From: DASSKF01 sp035690725
Lineage (GTDB): Bacteria; Actinomycetota; Actinomycetes; Actinomycetales; Dermatophilaceae
Assembly (NCBI GenBank): GCA_035690725.1
Contig: DASSKF010000007.1
Span: 1-6,469, forward strand
Direction: 5' to 3'
Length of the DNA stretch: 6,469 nucleotides
Shown here in pieces: positions 1-5,661 of this stretch (the stretch's first letter is position 1; the number at the start of each line of letters is the position of its first letter). A program made the position numbers and the translations under genes. The notes below the pieces were generated by a model, which did no database searches, was not told where the DNA came from, and worked only from the letters and a program-made list of their open reading frames with translations.

Positions 1-23
1 AGAAACGCGGGTGAGCAGGCGGG

Positions 24-425
24 TCAGCTGTTGCTGGCGATGTGCTCGATCAGGCCCGTGGTCGACACCGACGGCGTCCGCGGGAGGTAGACCACCTCGC
101 AGACGTCGGACACGAAGTCGAACTTGCCCTTCCAGTCGTCGCCCATGACGAGGACGTCGGCGTGGTGCTCGAGGATGTAGTCCCGCTTCTGCTCCAGGCT
201 CTCCTCGACGAAGACCGCGTCGACGACGCGGAGGGCACCGACGATCTCGAGGCGCTCGTCCTGGCTGAACACCGGCGCCCGGTTCTTCTTCGCGAGGTTG
301 AGCGCGTCGGCCGAGACGCCGACGACGAGCCGGTCGCCCAACGCCGCGGCGCGCTCCAGCACCCGGACGTGCCCGACGTGGAGCACGTCGAACGTGCCGA
401 AGGTGATGACGGTGCGGTTGCTCAC
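24..425 (-). CDS. tagD: Glycerol-3-phosphate cytidylyltransferase (CDP-glycerol synthase, TagD/TarD family)
   Basis: This cytoplasmic enzyme joins CTP and sn-glycerol-3-phosphate to give CDP-glycerol and pyrophosphate; CDP-glycerol is the donor for glycerol-phosphate transfer to teichoic-acid-like polymers. The 133-residue product is essentially the family's full length (B. subtilis TagD is about 129 residues). Visible motifs are the N-terminal GTFDVLHVGH with the nucleotidyltransferase HxGH at residues 16-19, the MGDDWKGKFD block at 94-103, and the C-terminal RTPSVSTT at 116-123, matching the RTxGISTT signature. The start is GTG (423-425), supported by an AGGAG sequence six bases upstream on the minus strand. 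It is transcribed away from the sulfotransferase and the glycosyltransferase/glycerophosphotransferase fusion, whose second domain should consume CDP-glycerol. The family is very secure. Another polyol-phosphate or an ethanolamine-type substrate is less likely, because the block at 94-103 matches TagD closely. Confidence 0.95.
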   Translation of the reverse strand: MSNRTVITFGTFDVLHVGHVRVLERAAALGDRLVVGVSADALNLAKKNRAPVFSQDERLEIVGALRVVDAVFVEESLEQKRDYILEHHADVLVMGDDWKGKFDFVSDVCEVVYLPRTPSVSTTGLIEHIASNS

Positions 426-431
426 GGGCTA

Positions 432-436
432 CTCCT
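432..436 (-). promoter_or_regulatory. Ribosome binding site of the CDP-glycerol synthase gene
   Basis: CTCCT on the plus strand reads AGGAG on the minus strand. It lies six bases before the GTG at 423-425 and supports that unusual start codon for the cytidylyltransferase. Confidence 0.7.
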
Positions 437-638
437 GGGGAGACGGGGCCTGGGGATGCGGGGCGGCGGACGGGGGCTCGCGTCGGCGACTGCCAGGGCG
501 AGACTACCGAGGTGGCCGCGGCCGGCATACGGGACAATGCTTCAGGGAACGTTCAGGCGACGTCGTCAGCATGGGCCGCGAGCGGCGGTCGGGCAGCGCG
601 CCTGAGGTAGTTTCCGGCGAGACGTAGTCCCACGGCAC

Positions 639-643
639 AGGAG
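639..643 (+). promoter_or_regulatory. Ribosome binding site of the sulfotransferase-like gene
   Basis: AGGAG sits five bases before the ATG at 649, a good actinobacterial spacing. It fixes this ATG as the start of the sulfotransferase-like protein. Confidence 0.75.
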
Positions 644-648
644 CGAGC

Positions 649-1827
649 ATGACTGAAGGGAGCCCGACCGGAGGCGCCCGCCATCTGGTGATCGTCTCGG
701 GAGCAGGACGGAGCGGGACGAGCACCGCGGCCGGGTCGCTCAAGCTCCTCGGCTACCACGTCCCCCAGCCCGAGGTGGCCGCCAACCGCTCCAACCCGCG
801 GGGGCACTTCGAGCCCCGTTGGGCCGTGGACTTCCACCAGCGGCTCATCGCCAAGGCCGACGGGACCGCCCTCGACGCCCGCCCCGAGGCGCTCGAGCGG
901 ATGCAGAGGGCCGCGTCCACCGACAAGGCCCACGACGAGCTGCGGGAGTGGCTGACCGAGCAGCTGCCGCACGGCGACCTCGTGGTCAAGGACCCGCGGA
1001 CGTTCTGGTTCCGCGACCTGTGGCTGGACGTCGCGACCGACCTCGGCCTGCAGAGCTCCTACCTGACCATGGTGCGCCACCCGGCCGAGGTGGTCGGCAG
1101 CCGCGACGCGTACTACCTGGCGAAGAAGACCTCCCGCGAGCGCGCCGCCGGCGAGATCGCCAACCTCGCCGGGTGGGTCAACTGCACCCTCCTCAACGAG
1201 TACACCTCGCGCGGGCACCGCCGGATGTTCCTCGGCTACACCGACCTGCTGGAGGACTGGCGGTCGGCCATGGGCCGCGTCGCCTCCTCGCTGGAGCTGC
1301 CCTACGACGGCATCGCCGACGCCACCCGGATCGGGCCCGAGCACCACCCGGTCGACGACTTCATCGACGTCGACCTGCGCCGGGTGCGCCTCACCTGGGA
1401 CGACGTCGAGGTGCCCGACTGGCTCAAGGAGGTCGCCGAGCGCACCTGGAAGCTCATCTCCGGCGAGCGCGGGGACTTCTCCGACCCCGAGCTGCAGGGC
1501 GAGCTTGACGAGCTGCGCGCCCGCTACGACCAGCTGTATGCCGACTCCGTCGCCCTGGCGCGCGACGAGATCCGCGCCGCCGAGCGGCGCGCACGCCGGG
1601 AGACGCGGCGCACGGTGAACGCCGAGTGGCGCGAGAAGCTCGGCGAGGCGGCCCCCGAGGTGAAGGCGACACCGCGGCCGGCCCAGCCCACGACCGCCGC
1701 GCAGCGTGCCGGCGCGCTGGCGGAGAACGCGGTCGCCTCCGTCGGCCGGCTCCGGGAGCGCCTCGCCGCCCGTCGCGGCGGGTCCGGGGGGAGCGAGCAG
1801 ACCCCGCAGCGCAAGAGTGGACGCTGA
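649..1827 (+). CDS. Sulfotransferase-like protein with coiled-coil C-terminal extension
   Basis: The 392-residue product resembles PAPS-dependent sulfotransferases, which move a sulfuryl group from 3'-phosphoadenosine-5'-phosphosulfate to a hydroxyl or amine. The N-terminal strand and P-loop-like 5'-phosphosulfate loop read VIVSGAGRSGTS at residues 14-25. The 3'-phosphate-binding segment appears as VRHPAEVVGSR at 142-152, with the conserved Arg and Ser. The stretch around 175-205 (WVNCTLLNEY, then LGYTDLLEDW) is typical of bacterial members. From about residue 281 the fold gives way to a charged helical, probably coiled-coil segment (to about 330), then an Ala/Pro/Arg-rich basic tail of about 60 residues. 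No signal peptide or membrane segment is visible, so it is probably cytoplasmic. The ATG start has a good AGGAG. The stop lies 53 bases before the glycosyltransferase/glycerophosphotransferase fusion, suggesting co-transcription. The acceptor is unknown; a cell-surface glycan is an inference from the neighbours. Confidence 0.82.
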   Translation: MTEGSPTGGARHLVIVSGAGRSGTSTAAGSLKLLGYHVPQPEVAANRSNPRGHFEPRWAVDFHQRLIAKADGTALDARPEALERMQRAASTDKAHDELREWLTEQLPHGDLVVKDPRTFWFRDLWLDVATDLGLQSSYLTMVRHPAEVVGSRDAYYLAKKTSRERAAGEIANLAGWVNCTLLNEYTSRGHRRMFLGYTDLLEDWRSAMGRVASSLELPYDGIADATRIGPEHHPVDDFIDVDLRRVRLTWDDVEVPDWLKEVAERTWKLISGERGDFSDPELQGELDELRARYDQLYADSVALARDEIRAAERRARRETRRTVNAEWREKLGEAAPEVKATPRPAQPTTAAQRAGALAENAVASVGRLRERLAARRGGSGGSEQTPQRKSGR

Positions 1828-1867
1828 GCGGGACCGTGCCCGACGACGACGTGACGACGCGACCGAC

Positions 1868-1876
1868 GAGGAGGAG
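1868..1876 (+). promoter_or_regulatory. Ribosome binding site that fixes the fusion-protein start
   Basis: The purine run GAGGAGGAG contains AGGAGG at 1869-1874, six bases before the GTG at 1881. Earlier in-frame starts exist: GTG at 1626 inside the sulfotransferase gene, and GTGs at 1836 and 1851. They would add residues with no family resemblance, whereas starting at 1881 places the glycosyltransferase strand (LISIIVPVYD) right at the N-terminus. Confidence 0.75.
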
Positions 1877-1880
1877 CACC

Positions 1881-4271
1881 GTGCCCCTGATCTCGATCAT
1901 CGTGCCGGTGTACGACGTGCAGGCCTACCTGCACGACTGCCTCGGCTCGGTCCTCGACCAGGACTTCAAGGACTTCGAGATCGTCGCGGTCGACGACCGG
2001 TCACCGGACCACTCCCCGGCGATGCTCGACGAGCTCGCCGAGCGCGAGCCGCGACTGAAGGTGCTGCACCTCGAGCGCAACGTCGGGCTCGGGCCGGCGC
2101 GCAATGCCGGCCTGGAGGTCGCCACGGGTGAGTACGTCCACTTCCTCGACAGCGACGACCTGCTCGCGCCGGGCGCGCTCGGGGTGATCGCGGAGAAGCT
2201 GGAGCAGTCGGGCTGGCCGGAGATGCTGCTGCTCGACCACGCCCGCAGCTTCTGGTGGGGCAAGGTCCAGCAGAACATCCGGGCCGACGTCCTCGAGGAT
2301 CTCTCGGGCGAGGTGTTCACCGCCCACGAGCACCCCGAGCTGTTCGAGCTGCTCCACGTGGCGTGGAACAAGGTCTGCCGGCGGGACTTCCTGGAGCGCG
2401 AGGAGCTCTCCTTCCCGCCCGGCTACTACGAGGACACGCCCTGGACCTACAAGGCCGTCCTCACCGCCCGGTCGATCGCCGCGCTGCCCTACGTGTGCGT
2501 CTACTACCGGCAGCGCCGCTACGGCAGCATCCTGGGCACCCGCTCGCGGCGCCACTTCGAGGCATTCGACCAGTGGCAGCGGGTGTTCGACTTCCTCGAC
2601 AGCCGGCCCGACCTCGACGAGTGGCGCCACATCCTGTCCGAGCGGATGGCGGGCCATTACCTCACCGTGTTGCGCAAGTCGCACCGAATCGCCAACGAGG
2701 ACCGTCCGGAGTTCTTCCGCCGAGCCTCCGAGCACCTGGTCCGCTACGGCTCCCCCGACCTGAGCAACCCCGAGCGCCGCTCGGAGGCCGTGCTGCACCG
2801 GCTGCTCTACCAGGGCGACCCGCGGCTGTTCCACCTGCTCAAGCAGGCGAGCCGCGCCAAGGGCCGGGCCGCGGTCGCCGCCCGGCGCGGTGCCGTCCGC
2901 GGACGGCACCTGCGCACCAGGGCCAAGACGGCGGTGAAGCTCGCGGAGTACCGCAGGCTGCTGCACGCCCCGCTCTGGGACGACGTCGTGGTCTACGCCT
3001 CACTGTGGAACCGCACCATCGGCGGGAACCCGAAGGCGGTCTACGACGCCATGCAGGAGGTGGCGCCGCACCTGCACGGCGTGTGGATCATCCGTGAGGA
3101 CGCGCGCAACCAGGTGCCGCCGGGGATCGACTACGTCGTGCCGGGGATGCGCCGCTACTGGCAGCTGATGGCCCGGGCGAAGTACTTCGTCAACGACGTG
3201 AACTTCCCGACCGAGCTGGTCAAGCGGACCGGGCAGGTGCACGTGCAGACCCAGCACGGCACCCCGCTCAAGCACATGGGCACCGACCTGATGGCGCACC
3301 CGGCTGCCGCCAACGGGATGGACTTCCGCAAGCTCCTCCACCGCAGCGACCGTTGGGACTACAACGTGTCCGCCAACCGGTACTCCACCCTCGTGTGGGA
3401 GCGGGCCTTCCCCAGCGAGTTCACCACGCTGGAGTCCGGCTACCCGCGCAACGACCGCCTCGTCAACGCCACCGCCGACGACGTCCGGGCCGCTCGCGAG
3501 GAGCTCGGGCTGCCCGGCGGCAGGACCGCGGTGCTGTTCGCCCCCACCCACCGCGACTGGGACCGCCACTTCGTGCTCCGCGTCGACCTGCCCCGGTTGG
3601 CCAAGGACCTGGGCGACGACTTCGTGCTGCTCATGCGAACGCACTACTTCTACGACGCGACGCCGGAGCTGCGCGAGCTGCAGGACCGCGGGCTGGTGCT
3701 CGACGTCTCGCGCCACGCCGACGTGGAGCAGCTGATGCTCGCCTCGGACCTGCTGGTCACCGACTACTCCAGCATCATGTTCGACTACGCGAACCTGTGC
3801 CGGCCGATCGTCGTCTACGCCCCGGACTGGGACACCTACCGGGAGGTGCGCGGCGTCTACTTCGACCTGCTCGCCGAGCCGCCGGGCGCCGTCGCGACGA
3901 CGCAGGAGCAGCTGGCCCATGTCCTGGTCGAGCGGGAGGGAGAGCGTCCGCCGGCAACGGTCCGGCTGGCCGAGTTCCGGCGCCGGTTCTGCGAGTTCGA
4001 TGACGGGCACGCTGCCGAGCGGGTCGCCCGCACGGTGTTCCTCGGGGAGCCTGCGCTGCCGCTGGTGCCTGCGGACGAGCGCCCGGTGGCGCCGCGCCCG
4101 GACGAGGTCGACCTGTCCGGGGTGCAGCAACACCCGCCGCACGCCACCGCGCCGCGGGTTGCCTCGGCCGGCGGCCCCACCGAGTCCGTTCCCCCGCCCG
4201 GCGCACGGGAGGGCGAGGAGACCGAGGCGGCCGCCGAGGCCGCCATCGACGAGGAGCCGACCGACCACTGA
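1881..4271 (+). CDS. Bifunctional family-2 glycosyltransferase / CDP-glycerol glycerophosphotransferase
   Basis: This 796-residue protein has two enzymatic domains. Residues 3 to about 230 are a GT-A glycosyltransferase of family 2: LISIIVPVYD at 3-12, the nucleotide-binding VDDRS at 37-41, the metal-binding DSDD at 90-93, AWNK at 161-164 and the acidic ED pair of YYEDTPW at 184-185. A helical region and a very basic linker (about 324-361) lead to a TagF/TarF-type glycerophosphotransferase domain (about 367-720). Its signatures are TQHGTPLKHMG from 457 (candidate catalytic His459), FAPTHRDW, MRTH at 585-588 and the phosphate-binding TDYSS at 627-631. The last 75 or so residues are a Pro/Ala/Glu-rich, probably disordered tail. 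It likely transfers a sugar and glycerol-phosphate to a wall glycopolymer at the inner membrane face. No transmembrane helix is seen, so attachment may use the basic regions. GTG 1881 was chosen for its ribosome binding site and domain edge. The donor sugar cannot be read from the sequence. Confidence 0.92.
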   Translation: MPLISIIVPVYDVQAYLHDCLGSVLDQDFKDFEIVAVDDRSPDHSPAMLDELAEREPRLKVLHLERNVGLGPARNAGLEVATGEYVHFLDSDDLLAPGALGVIAEKLEQSGWPEMLLLDHARSFWWGKVQQNIRADVLEDLSGEVFTAHEHPELFELLHVAWNKVCRRDFLEREELSFPPGYYEDTPWTYKAVLTARSIAALPYVCVYYRQRRYGSILGTRSRRHFEAFDQWQRVFDFLDSRPDLDEWRHILSERMAGHYLTVLRKSHRIANEDRPEFFRRASEHLVRYGSPDLSNPERRSEAVLHRLLYQGDPRLFHLLKQASRAKGRAAVAARRGAVRGRHLRTRAKTAVKLAEYRRLLHAPLWDDVVVYASLWNRTIGGNPKAVYDAMQEVAPHLHGVWIIREDARNQVPPGIDYVVPGMRRYWQLMARAKYFVNDVNFPTELVKRTGQVHVQTQHGTPLKHMGTDLMAHPAAANGMDFRKLLHRSDRWDYNVSANRYSTLVWERAFPSEFTTLESGYPRNDRLVNATADDVRAAREELGLPGGRTAVLFAPTHRDWDRHFVLRVDLPRLAKDLGDDFVLLMRTHYFYDATPELRELQDRGLVLDVSRHADVEQLMLASDLLVTDYSSIMFDYANLCRPIVVYAPDWDTYREVRGVYFDLLAEPPGAVATTQEQLAHVLVEREGERPPATVRLAEFRRRFCEFDDGHAAERVARTVFLGEPALPLVPADERPVAPRPDEVDLSGVQQHPPHATAPRVASAGGPTESVPPPGAREGEETEAAAEAAIDEEPTDH

Positions 4272-4272
4272 T

Positions 4273-4341
4273 GGACCGACCGGGGCGGCCGGACCGACGG
4301 GTCGGACCGGGGCGCCCGGCCCGCGGTGCGGACCGGGACCG
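4273..4341. repeat. GGACCG short repeats in the convergent spacer
   Basis: The hexamer GGACCG occurs at 4273-4278, 4291-4296, 4304-4309, 4330-4335 and 4336-4341, the last two copies directly in tandem. The 87 bases between the two convergent stop codons are otherwise only G/C-rich low-complexity sequence with no plausible gene. The repeats may be just compositional drift, or the remains of overlapping hairpins. Confidence 0.5.
4289..4310. terminator. Possible bidirectional hairpin terminator
   Basis: An inverted repeat between the convergent fusion-protein and rocD genes pairs CCGGACCGAC (4289-4298) with GTCGGACCGG (4301-4310). It forms nine G-C or A-T pairs with one A-A mismatch; the innermost pair must open, giving a four-base loop. 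No T-tract follows on either strand, as is common in high-GC actinobacteria. A second weaker stem pairs CGGCCCG (4317-4323) with CGGGCCG (4344-4350). Location and symmetry suit termination for both genes, but such repeats also arise by chance at this GC content. Confidence 0.35.
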
Positions 4342-4358
4342 GCCGGGCCGAGGTGCGG

Positions 4359-5627
4359 TCAGGCGCCGGTCGAGACCACCTCGCGGAGGACAGCGACCAT
4401 GTGGTCGAGCTCGTCCTCCTCGATGGTGATCGGCGGGGCGAGGCGGATCGTGGAGCCGTGGGTGTCCTTGGCGAGCACGCCCTTCTCCGCGAGCCGCAGG
4501 CAGGCCTCGTGCCCGTCCATGAGCTCGGGGTCGATGTCGACGCCGGCCCACAGCCCGCGGGTGCGCACGGCGGTCACGCCGTGGCCGACGAGCTGCTCGA
4601 GGTTGTCCCGCAACCGCCGGCCGAGCCGGGCGGCGCGCTCCTGGTACTCCCCCGTCGAGAGCAGCTGCACGACCGCGCGGCCGACCGCCGCAGCGAGCGG
4701 GTTCCCGCCGAAGGTCGACCCGTGGTTGCCCGGACGGATCACCGAGAGGACGTCCCGCCGGGAGACCACGGCCGAGACCGGCACGATGCCGCCGCCGAGC
4801 GCCTTGCCGAGGACGTACATGTCCGGCGTCACCCCGTCGAGGTCACACGCGAACGTCGAGCCCGTCCGCCCCAGCCCGGACTGGATCTCGTCCGCGACGA
4901 AGAGCACGTTCTCGCGCGAGCAGACCTCGCGCAGGCCGGTGAGGAACCCCTCCGGCGGGACGATGACGCCGGCCTCGCCCTGCACCGGCTCCACGAGCAC
5001 CGCCGCGGTGTTGGGGGTGATCGCCCGCTCGACCGCGGTCAGGTCGCCGTAGGGAACGGTGACGAAGCCGGGCGTGTAGGGGCCGAACCCGTCGTGGGCG
5101 CCCGGGTCGTCGGAGAAGCTGACGATGGTGGTGGTCCGGCCGTGGAAGTTGCCGGCGGCGACGATGATCTCGGCCCGCTCGTCCGGGATCCCCTTCACCT
5201 CGTAGCCCCACTTGCGCGCGACCTTGATGGCCGTCTCGACCGCCTCGGCGCCGGTGTTCATCGGCAGGACCATCTCCATGCGCGCCAGCTCGGCGAGCTC
5301 CTTGCAGAACGGCGCGAGCTGGTCGCTGTGGAAGGCGCGGCTGGTGAGGGTCACCCGGTCGAGCTGATCCGTGGCCGCCTGGACCAGCGTCGGGTTCCGG
5401 TGGCCGAAGTTCAGGGCGGAGTAGCCGGACAGGCAGTCGAGGTAGCGCTTGCCCTCCACGTCGGTCACCCACGAGCCCTCGGCTTCGGCGATCACGACGT
5501 CGAGCGGGTGGTAGTTGTGCGCCTCGTAGGCGCCCGCCATCCGAAGCTGCTCGGCCGTCCTGGGCCCGACGCCCTCGTCCACGTCGGCTGCTGCGGAGGG
5601 CTGTCCCGAGGTCTGCACGCTGTTCAT
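4359..5627 (-). CDS. rocD: Ornithine aminotransferase (ornithine-oxo-acid transaminase)
   Basis: This PLP enzyme moves the delta-amino group of L-ornithine to 2-oxoglutarate, giving glutamate-5-semialdehyde (cyclizing to pyrroline-5-carboxylate) and glutamate, in arginine/ornithine catabolism. The 422-residue product covers the full class III fold. The ornithine-specific HNYHP (Tyr39), GYSALNFGH, GNFHGR (Arg164) and VEPVQGEAGV (Glu218) correspond to the human enzyme's Tyr55, Tyr85, Arg180 and Glu235. The PLP-pairing Asp246 in ADEIQ and Schiff-base Lys275 in LGKALGGG are 29 residues apart, as in the human enzyme. HGSTFGGNPLA follows. The product is slightly longer than B. subtilis RocD (about 401) because of a poorly conserved N-terminus. 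The ATG at 5625-5627 lacks a clear Shine-Dalgarno and an in-frame stop lies four codons upstream, so the start could be later, but not past Tyr39. It lies 34 bases after another aminotransferase gene, probably in one operon. Confidence 0.94.
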   Translation of the reverse strand: MNSVQTSGQPSAAADVDEGVGPRTAEQLRMAGAYEAHNYHPLDVVIAEAEGSWVTDVEGKRYLDCLSGYSALNFGHRNPTLVQAATDQLDRVTLTSRAFHSDQLAPFCKELAELARMEMVLPMNTGAEAVETAIKVARKWGYEVKGIPDERAEIIVAAGNFHGRTTTIVSFSDDPGAHDGFGPYTPGFVTVPYGDLTAVERAITPNTAAVLVEPVQGEAGVIVPPEGFLTGLREVCSRENVLFVADEIQSGLGRTGSTFACDLDGVTPDMYVLGKALGGGIVPVSAVVSRRDVLSVIRPGNHGSTFGGNPLAAAVGRAVVQLLSTGEYQERAARLGRRLRDNLEQLVGHGVTAVRTRGLWAGVDIDPELMDGHEACLRLAEKGVLAKDTHGSTIRLAPPITIEEDELDHMVAVLREVVSTGA

Positions 5628-5661
5628 GCGCTCAGGCTACGGTCCGGTCGCGACGAAGGGT

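Larger units (their letters stand above)
426..648. promoter_or_regulatory. Divergent intergenic region between the CDP-glycerol synthase and sulfotransferase genes
   Basis: These 223 bases separate two divergently transcribed genes and must carry the promoter for each, unless transcription enters from outside. I saw no convincing -35/-10 pair on either strand. The part around 524-557 is less GC-rich than its surroundings. It contains a perfect 8-base palindrome GAACGTTC (547-554) and two direct copies of TTCAGG (541-546 and 552-557), 11 bases apart, which could be an operator or sigma-factor site. A GC palindrome GGCCGCGGCC lies at 514-523. The open frames crossing this region are shadows of the flanking genes, without family motifs. 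The regulatory role is inferred from gene orientation. Confidence 0.45.

Noticed and set aside
514..523. GGCCGCGGCC palindrome as an operator or recombination site
   Set aside because: A pure G/C ten-base palindrome is easily produced by chance at this base composition, and nothing around it supports a function.
546..566. Possible ECF-sigma promoter with a GGAAC -35-like element followed by CGTC
   Set aside because: The spacing between the elements is too short for known ECF consensus promoters, and such short GC-rich matches are expected by chance.
42..605. Long plus-strand open frame opposite the cytidylyltransferase, running into the divergent spacer
   Set aside because: It is a shadow of the minus-strand gene with strongly biased Arg/Val/Asp content and no family motif; the opposite strand encodes a near-perfect TagD protein.
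553..1347. Minus-strand 264-residue open frame opposite the sulfotransferase
   Set aside because: Antisense shadow typical of GC-rich DNA, with no domain motifs, while the plus strand shows clear sulfotransferase signatures.
1626..1880. N-terminal extension of the fusion protein from the GTG at 1626
   Set aside because: These 85 codons overlap the sulfotransferase coding sequence out of frame and are low-complexity Arg/Ala/Gly; the GTG at 1881 has a strong ribosome binding site and starts exactly at the domain edge.
3000..4268. Minus-strand 422-residue open frame opposite the glycerophosphotransferase domain
   Set aside because: Composition is Val/Gly/Arg/His-rich without recognizable motifs; the plus strand holds the conserved HGTP and TDYSS motifs.
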